6,585 nt of DNA from Candidatus Methanophagales archaeon (GCA_021161765.1 JAGGZZ010000176.1:1-6585), one strand, 5' to 3'; positions 1-6,319 are shown, counted from the stretch's first letter. Notes: generated by a model not told the origin, from the sequence alone. A program made the numbers and translations.

Positions 1-1032
1 ATTGCCGTAAACGCGGTTGGGTACTGCCATCCTGCGGTTGTGAATGCAATAAAAGAGCAAGCGGGGAAGCTCATGCACACCTCGAACTTGTATTACACGG
101 AACCGCAGGTGGAGCTTGCAGAGAAGCTTTCGGGGATAACCGGTATGGACAAGGCCTTTTTCTGTAATTCGGGTGCGGAGAGTATAGAAGCGGCATTGAA
201 GCTTGCGTGTAAAGCGACATCTGGGAAGCGTAAGTTCATAGCTGCGGAAGGCAGTTTTCACGGTAGAACACTCGGGTCGTTAAGCATAACGTTTGGAACC
301 AAATTACGAGGTGTATTTGAGCCTTTGCTGCTGGACGGCGTGGAATTTGTGCCATACAACGATGCCGATGCAATTAGAAAGGCAATAGCTAATGACACTG
401 CTGCGGTTATATTAGAACCCATCCAGGGAGAAACAGGAATAGTAGTTCCTTCTGCGGGGTATTTGAAAGAGGTACGGGAAATATGCAGTGAGAAGGGCGT
501 CTTGCTGATTTTGGATGAAATACAAACGGGCTTTGGCCGTACCGGTAAATGGTTTTGCAAGGAGCACGAAGGCATAGAGCCAGATATAATGACCGTAGCG
601 AAAGCGCTGGGTGCGGGTTTTCCAATAGGTGCAATGCTCGCAAAAGAGGGCATAGAATTTAAAGCCAGCGAGCACGGGTCGACTTTTGGCGGCAATCCAC
701 TGGCGTGTGCAGCGGCGAGGGCGTCTATAAAGGTGATAGAGGAGGAAGGGTTGGTAGAAAAATCACGCGAGCTGGGTGCGTATTTCATGGATAAGGTTCG
801 TGACGTGGGGCTGTATTCTAACCCGGTAGTGAAGGAGATAAGAGGAAAAGGGCTGATGATCGGGATAGAATTAACGAAGCCCTGTGGTGAAGTAGCAGGC
901 AAGGCGATTGAACAAGGGATTTTAGTAAATTGCACTTCTGATACCGTGATACGGTTGGTGCCACCGCTGGTTATAAGTAAAGAGCAGATAGACCGGGTGA
1001 TTTCGGTTCTGTGCGACCTCACAAGAAAATAA
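1..1032 (+). CDS. argD: Acetylornithine aminotransferase (class III, PLP-dependent), 5' end missing
   Basis: Transfers an amino group between N-acetylornithine and 2-oxoglutarate in arginine biosynthesis; related enzymes also act on acetyl-lysine or succinyl-ornithine. The frame is open from base 1, and the first visible residues (IAVNAVGYCHPAVV) are the conserved region before the usual HTSNLYY motif. The GTG at 40 is therefore an internal valine, not the start. Of the 343 visible residues, NSGAES (56-61) binds the cofactor phosphate, LDEIQTG (171-177) carries the aspartate that contacts the pyridine nitrogen, K201 in TVAKALG is the Schiff-base lysine, and STFGGNP (227-233) and RLVPPL (318-323) are typical of the acetylornithine group. 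About 40-50 N-terminal residues lie outside the window. The gene ends in TAA and converges on the channel gene. The family is certain; the exact substrate is inferred from the motifs. Confidence 0.93.
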   Translation: MAVNAVGYCHPAVVNAIKEQAGKLMHTSNLYYTEPQVELAEKLSGITGMDKAFFCNSGAESIEAALKLACKATSGKRKFIAAEGSFHGRTLGSLSITFGTKLRGVFEPLLLDGVEFVPYNDADAIRKAIANDTAAVILEPIQGETGIVVPSAGYLKEVREICSEKGVLLILDEIQTGFGRTGKWFCKEHEGIEPDIMTVAKALGAGFPIGAMLAKEGIEFKASEHGSTFGGNPLACAAARASIKVIEEEGLVEKSRELGAYFMDKVRDVGLYSNPVVKEIRGKGLMIGIELTKPCGEVAGKAIEQGILVNCTSDTVIRLVPPLVISKEQIDRVISVLCDLTRK

Positions 1033-1037
1033 ATTAT

Positions 1038-1136
1038 AGACACAGATTAACGCAGATTAACACAGATGATAAAAATCAACACTGTCAAACGTAAATAAGT
1101 CTGCGTCCGTGTAAATCCGTGTAAATCTGCGTCTTA
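1038..1136. repeat. Palindromic array of ten-base repeats between convergent genes
   Basis: The left arm (1038-1070) has three copies of a ten-base unit close to ACACAGATTA. The right arm (1098-1136) carries similar units in the opposite orientation (GTGTAAATCC type). Aligning the left arm with the reverse complement of 1104-1134 gives about 24 matches in 31, and two of the mismatches would be G-U pairs in RNA. A 27-base A-rich loop (1071-1097) separates the arms. The array fills most of the 123-base gap between two gene ends, so a bidirectional terminator role is possible but inferred. One further copy of the unit lies at 6351-6362. Similar CAGATTAAC-type repeats are scattered between genes in many prokaryotic genomes. 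Confidence 0.8.
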
Positions 1137-1159
1137 AATAGAGGAAAGTTATACTTTAT
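1124..1159 (+). repeat. 36-base dispersed repeat, copy 1
   Basis: This segment matches the reverse complement of 6325-6360 at 31 of 36 positions without gaps. It begins in the last ten-base unit of the palindromic array, contains the A/T core CTTAAATAG, and ends inside the stop codon of the channel gene (1156-1158). In this orientation a TATA-like core would direct transcription to the right, antisense to the channel gene. The copy at 6325-6360 occupies the promoter position of the metallo-hydrolase gene. Confidence 0.75.
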
Positions 1160-2205
1160 TTCCCGTAATACACTTTCCTCACGGGCCACGATATTTCAAT
1201 CCCTTCTTCATCGTATCGCTTCTTCAACGCTTTTATAAATTCATGTATGACAATATATTTAGCTGCGGGTTCCTCCACACGCAAGATAATCGAGAAATTG
1301 ATGTTCGAGTCGCCAAACGTATGATACCTGATGAAAGGTTCAAAGGTTTTAACCGCTCCCGGGACGGTATCCAGTATCTGCTTCGCTACGTCAATCGTGA
1401 CCCGCTCCACCTTTTCCAAATCCGACCCGTAAGCAACGCCACATTGGATTACCGCGGACATCTCCAGCACCGGCAACGAATAATTTGTGATTACACTTTC
1501 CGCGAGTTTTGAATTTGGAACGATGACAAGCGTATTTGGCAGGGTCCTTATCCTCGTGGACCGCCAGCCTATATCTTCAACAAAACCTGAAGTTCCTCCC
1601 TCTATCGCTATATAATCTCCAAAATTTATTGGCCGGTCAGAGATAATATGTAATCCCGCGAAGAGATTTGAAAGCGTGTTTTGTAGAGCCAGCCCAACTG
1701 CTAAACCACCCAACCCAAAAGCCGCAAGTAAAGGGCTTATTTCTATCTTAAAATGGTCAAGAATCATTAAAAAAGCCATTAGATAAATAACTATCGCAAC
1801 TACGTTGCCCATCAATTTCGGCATCTTCTCATATTTCTTCTGCACCCTCAACCAGTGACTTACCAGCACGCCCAAAATTCGTGATACAATCAGAGACAGC
1901 AGCAATATGCTACCGACGAAAAATATCCCATCTATCTCCGCGGAATACTTTTCGAGGTCAGATAGAGATCTCAATGCGAAATACAAACCAGCAAACATGA
2001 TGAAAATGCGCACCGGTTTTGTAACTATTTTCAAGAAGATGTCATCAATATCGGTCTTTGTTCGAGCAGCAAGCCCTCCCACGTATTTCACCAGGATAAA
2101 ATGAACTATCTTGGCAAGAAGAAGGAAACTTATCAAAATTAAGAAGAAGTGAAAATATTCATGATGAATCAAACTTTGCACTGTCGCTGTCTCTATTACC
2201 GCCAT
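1156..2205 (-). CDS. Small-conductance mechanosensitive ion channel, MscS family
   Basis: Predicted membrane channel of 349 residues that opens when membrane tension rises and releases solutes after osmotic down-shock. Hydrophobic segments lie at about residues 17-40, 64-82, 93-117 and 132-150. They are followed by the glycine/alanine-rich pore helix at 158-186 (LLAAFGLGGLAVGLALQN, then SNLFAGL) and the beta domain start DRPINFGDYI (190-199). The cytoplasmic part includes GFVEDIGWRSTRIRT (207-221), PNTLVIVPNS (223-232) and a mixed alpha/beta C-terminus, as in MscS proteins. Length is normal for a simple archaeal or bacterial member with one extra N-terminal helix. The ATG at 2205 has no clear Shine-Dalgarno site but has a TATA-like box upstream. 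Its stop codon lies inside a dispersed repeat. The family is sure; the ion and solute range is unknown. Confidence 0.93.
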   Translation of the reverse strand: MAVIETATVQSLIHHEYFHFFLILISFLLLAKIVHFILVKYVGGLAARTKTDIDDIFLKIVTKPVRIFIMFAGLYFALRSLSDLEKYSAEIDGIFFVGSILLLSLIVSRILGVLVSHWLRVQKKYEKMPKLMGNVVAIVIYLMAFLMILDHFKIEISPLLAAFGLGGLAVGLALQNTLSNLFAGLHIISDRPINFGDYIAIEGGTSGFVEDIGWRSTRIRTLPNTLVIVPNSKLAESVITNYSLPVLEMSAVIQCGVAYGSDLEKVERVTIDVAKQILDTVPGAVKTFEPFIRYHTFGDSNINFSIILRVEEPAAKYIVIHEFIKALKKRYDEEGIEISWPVRKVYYGK

Positions 2206-2239
2206 GCTTTTATATTTGTTTGTGTATATATTGTGTAAT

Positions 2240-2249
2240 AGATATAAAT
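2240..2249 (-). promoter_or_regulatory. TATA-like box upstream of the MscS-family gene
   Basis: On the - strand this reads ATTTATATCT, close to the archaeal TTTATATA box. It is centred about 40 bases before the ATG, giving an expected transcript start some 12-15 bases upstream of the codon. This fits the absence of a ribosome binding site. A second A/T run (2225-2232) is closer to the start. The box could also work toward the PHP gene, because the region is divergent. Inference only. Confidence 0.4.
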
Positions 2250-2284
2250 GTATTTGCTCAATATCTTGTGGGTAAAATTCTAAG

Positions 2285-2356
2285 CACTAAATTCTAAATC
2301 CTAAACAAACACTAACATCTAAACTCAAAATTCAAAACAAACCTTTCTTTCAAAAA
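2285..2356. other. G-free, A-rich divergent intergenic stretch
   Basis: For 72 bases the + strand contains no G. Its first part holds loosely repeated CTAAA/TCTAAA units (about 2286-2305, with more around 2316-2334), and the later part is A/C-rich. It lies between the divergent channel and PHP genes and has no plausible reading frame. It could be a decayed dispersed repeat or an unstructured transcript leader. Confidence 0.6.
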
Positions 2357-2361
2357 GAAAG
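2343..2361. other. Perfect 7-base-pair hairpin
   Basis: CTTTCTT and AAGAAAG are perfect inverted repeats around a five-base loop. The stem is A/T-rich and therefore modest in strength. It lies about 60 bases before the PHP gene start and about 20 bases from a second hairpin. Confidence 0.55.
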
Positions 2362-2380
2362 CTTTACCAAAGAACTAATG

Positions 2381-2397
2381 TTTTTGCGAAGCAAAAA
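2381..2397. other. Hairpin with a GCGAAGC tip
   Basis: TTTTTGC and GCAAAAA pair around a GAA loop. The central GCGAAGC heptamer is known as an unusually stable DNA mini-hairpin. It lies 25 bases before the PHP start codon. Read on the - strand it ends in a run of T, so it could also act as a terminator-like element in that direction, though no gene ends there. Confidence 0.55.
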
Positions 2398-2421
2398 AGT
2401 TTGTAGTAATCACGACGAACG

Positions 2422-3147
2422 ATGTCTCCAACGCGGTCATTAACACTCGACCTGCACGTGCACACGAATTACTCGCATGATGGCTGTGATTCGGTTGACA
2501 AGATAGTAGATAGTGCGATATCGAAAAATCTCGATGGTATCGCAATCTGTGACCACGACACGATGAACGGTTCGTATGCGGCACAGAAATACGTCGCAGA
2601 TAACGAGTTGGGTCTGATTATTATCCCGGGTATAGAAGTAACGACTGCAAAAGGGCATTTAATCGTGCTCGGCATGGAAGAAGGGATAGAGAAGGGATTA
2701 TCGCCAGAGGAAACGATACGAATAGCAAGGCAGAAAGAGAAGAAGAAGGAGAACAAAGGCACGGTTGTAATTATTGCTCCGCATCCTTACCATCCGTTCC
2801 GTCACAGCATTGGCGACCTTTGCGTGCATTCCGAATTGGACATAGATGCAATAGAAATATTCAATTCCCGGTATTTCTCCGGCGTTGCGAACGAAATAGC
2901 GAGAAGAAAGGCAGCTCGTAGAAACATCACCGCCGTTGCAGGAAGCGATGCGCATTCTGCGGAATGCGTTGGTCTTGCGACGGTCGAAGTTGATGTAGAA
3001 ATAGAGCAGCAATCCGAACAAAAAATGCTGCTGGACGCAACACTGAGCGGGATAAAAGAGGGGAAGGTAAAGATAAAGAGCTGTGAGAAAACACCTTTTT
3101 GGACGTATTTCAAGCAATTATTTTTTTCAACTCTTCTGCCGTATTAA
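2422..3147 (+). CDS. PHP-domain metal-dependent phosphoesterase
   Basis: Predicted cytoplasmic hydrolase of 241 residues with the full set of PHP metal ligands: HVHTNYSHDG (12-21; H12, H14, D20), CDHDT (43-47), IEVTT with E72, H79 in the KGHL turn, APHPYHP (119-125), E145 in IEIFNSR, and GSDAHSAECVG (174-184; D176, H178). Members of this branch hydrolyse phosphate esters such as nucleoside phosphates or histidinol phosphate, but the substrate cannot be told from sequence. A lysine-rich stretch (105-112) lies between the ligand motifs. The start is well fixed: an in-frame TAA at 2407-2409 precedes the ATG, and the first ligand motif follows within 12 residues. No Shine-Dalgarno site is visible. 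Its last 38 bases overlap the end of the opposing MobA-like gene. Confidence 0.92.
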   Translation: MSPTRSLTLDLHVHTNYSHDGCDSVDKIVDSAISKNLDGIAICDHDTMNGSYAAQKYVADNELGLIIIPGIEVTTAKGHLIVLGMEEGIEKGLSPEETIRIARQKEKKKENKGTVVIIAPHPYHPFRHSIGDLCVHSELDIDAIEIFNSRYFSGVANEIARRKAARRNITAVAGSDAHSAECVGLATVEVDVEIEQQSEQKMLLDATLSGIKEGKVKIKSCEKTPFWTYFKQLFFSTLLPY

Positions 3148-3733
3148 TATTTGTGAACGTCTTTAAACCAGGGTCTATGTCCCTTATTCTCGCTACGGGT
3201 AAGAAATAAACATTTTGGAGTTGCAATAAGATATCGGAAATTTTCCCCACCCCCTTTCTCACCTCCTCTTTTATCGCTGCCAGCATCGGCTCATTTTGGT
3301 ACACCGCATGCAAAGGCTCTAACATCCCGTTTCCCCATTTCGGTACTGCTGCATCGTATCCCGCCGAAGAAGCGATTTCGAACAGAAATTTTGCAACAGC
3401 GGGGTCTACAAAAGGCATATCGCAGCCGATGACGATGGAATAAGAAAAGGAAGCCCTTTCTAAACCCGATAGGAAACCTGCAAGCGGACCCGCGCCCTCC
3501 GAAGAATCAAAGACAAAAACGATTTTATTGCTATATTCGATTATTTCTTTTATTCTCCTCCCCTGCTCCTCGTCTCGTGCTGCCACTATTATCTCCTCGG
3601 TCACGCTCGATATTCGGTCAATAGCGTGCTGTATGAGCGGCTTATTGTTTAAGGTAATGAAGCATTTATCGAGGGGATAAAATCTCTGGCTTTTGCCACC
3701 TGCCAGGATGAGTGCCGTCTTTTTCGTTTCCAT
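3110..3733 (-). CDS. mobA: MobA-like molybdenum cofactor guanylyltransferase
   Basis: Predicted cytoplasmic nucleotidyltransferase that attaches GMP from GTP to molybdopterin (or tungstopterin), making the dinucleotide cofactor. The 207-residue protein has the Rossmann-like motif LAGGKSQRF (10-18) with K14 and R17, K23, GAGPLAG (80-86), CDMPFVDP (104-111) with the metal-binding D105, PKWGNGMLEPLHAVY (131-145) and TNINTAEEL (194-202). Length is normal for MobA. The frame stays open to a possible ATG at 3787, but that extension runs into a mobile-element end and precedes the first strand with unrelated residues. The ATG at 3733 is preferred, with a weak AAAAGGA site about nine bases upstream. 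Other sugar- or cofactor-nucleotidyltransferases share the fold, but the C-terminal NINT motif favours MobA. Confidence 0.88.
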   Translation of the reverse strand: METKKTALILAGGKSQRFYPLDKCFITLNNKPLIQHAIDRISSVTEEIIVAARDEEQGRRIKEIIEYSNKIVFVFDSSEGAGPLAGFLSGLERASFSYSIVIGCDMPFVDPAVAKFLFEIASSAGYDAAVPKWGNGMLEPLHAVYQNEPMLAAIKEEVRKGVGKISDILLQLQNVYFLPVARIRDIDPGLKTFTNINTAEELKKIIA

Positions 3734-3752
3734 AACACTTTTTCCTTTTGTA

Positions 3753-3768
3753 GAGGCTGTCCCCCAAT
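3753..3768 (-). repeat. Possible insertion-sequence end next to mobA
   Basis: GAGGCTGTCCCCCAAT lies seven bases downstream of the stop of the transposase-like fragment. It resembles the GAGGCTGTCCC-type terminal inverted repeats seen on several IS families. No convincing inverted partner was found between 4160 and 4535, so the other end is lost, diverged or outside the remnant. The adjacent AATTAATTA (3766-3774) sits where a TATA box for mobA would be expected. Confidence 0.35.
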
Positions 3769-3774
3769 TAATTA

Positions 3775-4029
3775 TCAACATGGACACTCAAAGTTAATTA
3801 CTACGTGACCACGTAAAAAGTTCCCTACTTTAGATGCCGAATTAGCTACTAACGTCCGAGTTGTACTGATGATCGGCATATTCCTCTCCAACTTACCCCA
3901 GATTACCTTCAGATTGCGCGCTGTACAGACCAGATTAATTCCTTCTATCGAGACGTTTTCACGGATAAATCTGAGCAATTGGACAAAATAGACGTCTAAA
4001 GCAGCGCCGATTTTATTTTGGATTGTCAA
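3775..4029 (-). pseudogene. Transposase C-terminal fragment
   Basis: Open frame of 84 codons starting at TTG and lacking a proper start signal. The part INLVCTARNLKVIWGKLER (31-49) resembles the C-terminal helix of DDE transposases of the IS5/IS1182 type, where an LLCTAHNLRKIW-like sequence closes the protein. It is not preceded by catalytic motifs. The frame overlaps the upstream N-terminal fragment (4013-4162) in another phase, which suggests that a central catalytic region was deleted and the two ends were joined out of frame. The stop is seven bases from a possible IS end. The IS-type assignment rests on remembered motifs and is uncertain; non-functionality is more secure. Confidence 0.55.
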
Positions 4030-4162
4030 TGCCCAGCTTCACTGCCAAAAAGATGGCGAGTTCTAAGAAGAACCGCAATCCGCCGAATTTGTATCTGTCA
4101 TAACTAAAATCATCCAAATCCTCCCCCGAAAAGGAGAAGAAGTCCGTGATCTCTTCTTCCAT
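4013..4162 (-). pseudogene. Transposase N-terminal fragment (49 residues)
   Basis: Begins MEEEITDFFSFSGEDLDDFS and ends with a hydrophobic stretch FFLELAIFLAVKLGI (31-45) before TAA. It has its own start signals: GGGGA eight bases before the ATG and a strong TATA box at 4203-4212. It reads straight into the C-terminal transposase fragment, which continues in another frame after an overlap of a few codons. The two together look like one gene that lost its middle. The 49-residue piece alone matches no family I recognise, so a genuine small protein cannot be excluded. Confidence 0.45.
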
Positions 4163-4202
4163 CTTATTCGTCCCCACAAATCAAATTATATTAGCAAAAC
4201 GC

Positions 4203-4212
4203 TATATATAAA
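4203..4212 (-). promoter_or_regulatory. TATA box for the transposase remnant
   Basis: Reads TTTATATATA on the - strand, matching the archaeal consensus well. It is centred about 46 bases before the ATG at 4162, placing a transcript start about 20 bases before that codon and leaving room for the GGGGA ribosome site. The promoter may have outlived the gene it served. Confidence 0.5.
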
Positions 4213-4245
4213 CAATCTCCATGGAAAATATTTGTGGAAATGAGA

Positions 4246-4503
4246 TTATGTGTTCGATAAAAAGAAACCAGGTGAAATTTTAAATAAATAACTTGACAGA
4301 TGCTCCAAAGCGTCTTTAAAGCTCATATCGGGCAGTTCCGCGTACATGCATTGAACGAGATTATAAACCCTCACCACGAATCAAAAACAGGTTTCCCATC
4401 GTCCCTTGCCAAATACACCTTTTAAATTCGTAGATAGTGAGATGTAATTGCGATCCCCGCACCGCTTCACCGTTAATAAGACGTCCTGTATATTCGGCAA
4501 AAT
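4246..4503 (-). pseudogene. Decayed coding remnant, possibly a second transposase C-terminus
   Basis: One - strand frame stays open from 4503 to 4246 apart from a single TGA at 4381-4383. The upstream half reads VLLTVKRCGDRNYISLSTNL and then GVFGKGRWETCF, resembling the basic strand and RW-x-IE region of IS4-like DDE transposases. After the TGA it continues FVVRVYNLVQCMYAELPDMS and FKDALEHLSSYLF, which looks like a real protein helix pair. A CGA-to-TGA change would explain the stop, since arginine is common after the phenylalanine of that region. There is no start codon context, and an upstream stop at 4504-4506 cuts it off. The family is a guess; coding ancestry is more likely than not. Confidence 0.4.
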
Positions 4504-4512
4504 TTAAATATT
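4500..4512 (+). promoter_or_regulatory. TATA-like box of the AAA ATPase gene
   Basis: AAATTTAAATATT is centred about 28 bases before the ATG at 4535, so the transcript would begin close to the start codon (leaderless or a very short leader). A weak AGGT lies six bases before the ATG. The box overlaps the edge of the decayed remnant on the other strand. Confidence 0.45.
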
Positions 4513-4534
4513 TTAACGACTAAAGTAGGTAACT

Positions 4535-5590
4535 ATGAGAGAAGAGAAGATCCTGGAGATTTTGGAAGATTGGAACTTCTGGAAGAGGAAATTAGATACG
4601 GGTGTGGAAAGAGGAGAATATCTGGAAAGGGCAAAAACTTTTCTTGAAACAGACATGGTGTTAGCTATAATGGGCATTAGAAGAGCCGGAAAATCTTTTA
4701 TAATGCGGCAAGTAGCAAAAGACTTAATTGCTAACGGAATGAGCCCCAATGAAACTGTAATAGTAAATTTTGAGGACAGCAGGTTTACAGATCGCTCTGT
4801 TCATGTTCTTGATCAAATTTTTGAAACCTATTTACAGTATTTGGACCCAGAACACAAACCCTGTATTCTCCTGGACGAGATTCATCTTATAGACAATTGG
4901 GAGAGATGGGTAAGAACCATTAACGAACTCGATAAGGCAAAAGTAATTGTTTCGGGTTCTAATGCTCAGTTATTGAGTGGAGAACTGGCAACAGTATTGA
5001 CAGGGAGGCATCTGGACCTGTTTGTTTTTCCAGTATGTTTCGAGGAATTTTTGAGGTTCCGGTCTCTTGAAATTAACGATAAGCTGGACATGATACACAA
5101 AAAAATTGATATCAAAAATGCTTTTTTAATATTTTTTATCAGCAAGTTCTCTTTCTCGGTTAAAAATCAGCAAAAAGCTCCAAGGAAGGTTTACTCCATA
5201 GACGTGGGGCTAAGCAATGCAGTAGGCTTTAGATTTAGTAAAAATATCGGGAAAATTGCAGAGAACATTGTCGCGGTCGAGTTGAAAAGGAAACAGAGCA
5301 GGGATCTCCTAACAGAAATTTACTACTGGAAAGACTACCAGCAAAACGAAGTAGATTTTGTTATTAAAGAAGGTTTGAAGATAAAAGGGCTGGTTCAGGT
5401 CTGCTGGGATATTAGCAGCGTAGAAACCAGAAAAAGGGAAACAAGGGCTTTGCTAAAGGCAAGCAAGGAACTAAAATGTAATAATTTACTTATAATCACA
5501 GGAGAGTACGAAGACGAGGAAAAGGTCAGGAACAAAAAAATACTTTATACCCCTCTATGGAAATGGCTGCTTATTGATAAAATTTATTGA
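4535..5590 (+). CDS. AAA-type ATPase with DUF4143-like C-terminus, central region missing
   Basis: Predicted ATPase of the AAA_14/DUF4143 group, common in archaea and often strain-variable; its cellular role is poorly known. Walker A is GIRRAGKS (47-54), Walker B ILLDEIH (111-117), and SGSNAQLL (140-147) with TGRH (156-159) follows. FVFPVCFEEFLRF (163-175) is the family's usual join to the second domain. The C-terminal part keeps a PD-(D/E)xK-like nuclease fold: AEN (242-244), NEVDFVI (271-277) and LVQVCWD (286-292). Between about residues 193 and 197 the text jumps from the helix after EEFL directly to AFLIFFISKFSFSVK, skipping the GGFPE-type and winged-helix segment. It has 351 residues, against roughly 400-450 for relatives. 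The start is bounded by an in-frame TAG at 4526-4528. The frame is intact, but function after the loss is doubtful. Confidence 0.8.
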   Translation: MREEKILEILEDWNFWKRKLDTGVERGEYLERAKTFLETDMVLAIMGIRRAGKSFIMRQVAKDLIANGMSPNETVIVNFEDSRFTDRSVHVLDQIFETYLQYLDPEHKPCILLDEIHLIDNWERWVRTINELDKAKVIVSGSNAQLLSGELATVLTGRHLDLFVFPVCFEEFLRFRSLEINDKLDMIHKKIDIKNAFLIFFISKFSFSVKNQQKAPRKVYSIDVGLSNAVGFRFSKNIGKIAENIVAVELKRKQSRDLLTEIYYWKDYQQNEVDFVIKEGLKIKGLVQVCWDISSVETRKRETRALLKASKELKCNNLLIITGEYEDEEKVRNKKILYTPLWKWLLIDKIY

Positions 5591-5618
5591 GAAAGCAGAA
5601 AGTTTGAAGTCTGCCCCC

Positions 5619-6319
5619 TTATTCGTAAAGCTCTCTCCTCCTTGCCTCCAGCATCTCCACCTCACGCCCAAGATATTCCGCCGCCGACGTCACCTTCACT
5701 TCCTTTTCCGATGCGTATTCATATACCTCTGCGATTCGCTCCTTGTATTTCAGGTCGCGCATGAAATGATGCTCTACCAGGATGGTTTTTACCGCGGTCT
5801 CTTTTATTATCTTCTTCATATTCTCTATGGACAGCGCCAAACTCTTCCCCGAATACCTGAAACCAAGCATATACGTCATTGGTCCGTCTAATATCACGAT
5901 GTCGGGATTCTCTTTAACGATGAATTCCACCTGCGCATCCACGGAAGGGCCCTCAACGTCGCTTGTAAAAACCAGTTTCTCACCGCCGCACGCGATGCAC
6001 ACCTCCACCACGTACCCCAGCCGGGGATTTGTGCCGTGATAAACGGGAGCCGAGAATTTTATGCCCGTAGAACCATGCTCAAATGGTCGTAGTGGTAATG
6101 CGTAACCACAAGGACGTCACTTCGAGCGGTATACTCTTTTATGTCTGCCCACGTCTCGCTCATCCTTTGCTCCTCTATCGGATGTGGCGGTAACTTATAT
6201 CTCTTCGGTGCTAACGAAACGCTGGGGTCTATTAACACCGCCACGTCATCGGTCTCCACGAACGTCGCCATAGACCGCACACCAAAACTATCAAACGCCA
6301 GCGGTTTTACCTTTAACAT
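5619..6319 (-). pseudogene. UPF0282 metallo-beta-lactamase-fold hydrolase, broken by an internal deletion
   Basis: The first piece (6319 to about 6083) encodes MLKVKPLAFDSFGVRSMATF, a DP metal-proximal turn, YKLPPHP and the zinc motif THYHYDH (73-79), then runs off frame to a stop near 6059. The second piece, in another frame from about 6083 to 5619, resumes with FEHGSTGIKFSAPVYHGT, then FTSDVEGP, DGPMTYMLGFRYS, VEHHFMRDL and a C-terminal AAEYLG. Together they keep both ends of an archaeal UPF0282 protein (about 300 residues) but lack some 60-90 residues after the zinc motif. The join falls at 6080-6086. Because the middle is absent, a simple frameshift cannot restore the protein. The GTG at 6011 is an internal valine. 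The family's substrate is unknown. It is convergent with the ATPase gene, 28 bases away. Confidence 0.85.

Noticed and set aside
258..1043. Long open frame of 261 codons on the - strand
   Set aside because: It lies antisense to the aminotransferase, whose catalytic motifs are all intact. The translation is rich in serine and proline and has no recognisable domain.
1038..1136. CRISPR array
   Set aside because: The units are ten bases long, directly abutting and inverted between arms, with no unique spacers of constant length.
3734..3787. Longer mobA start at 3787
   Set aside because: The extra 18 residues come from mobile-element DNA and do not resemble the family. The ATG at 3733 begins just before the first conserved strand and has a weak ribosome site.
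3802..3815. TACGTG/CACGTA inverted repeat with a two-base centre
   Set aside because: It lies within the transposase-fragment reading frame and is short enough to be chance. No partner site or gene start is nearby.
4202..4213. Rightward TATA box for the AAA ATPase gene
   Set aside because: It lies over 300 bases before that start, whereas a suitable A/T box lies about 28 bases before it. On the - strand the spacing fits the transposase remnant.
4366..4500. Alternative - strand frame in the relic (AEYTGRLINGEAVRG...)
   Set aside because: It is open for about 45 codons, but it stops and does not continue into the well-formed YNLVQCMYAELPDM segment, which is in the frame chosen instead.
5782..6039. 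Open frames on the + strand opposite the hydrolase
   Set aside because: They are antisense to the hydrolase fragments, which match a known family; the + strand translations show no domain.
6011..6100. Programmed frameshift joining the two hydrolase pieces
   Set aside because: Conserved middle residues of the family are missing altogether, so a frame change alone could not make a normal protein.
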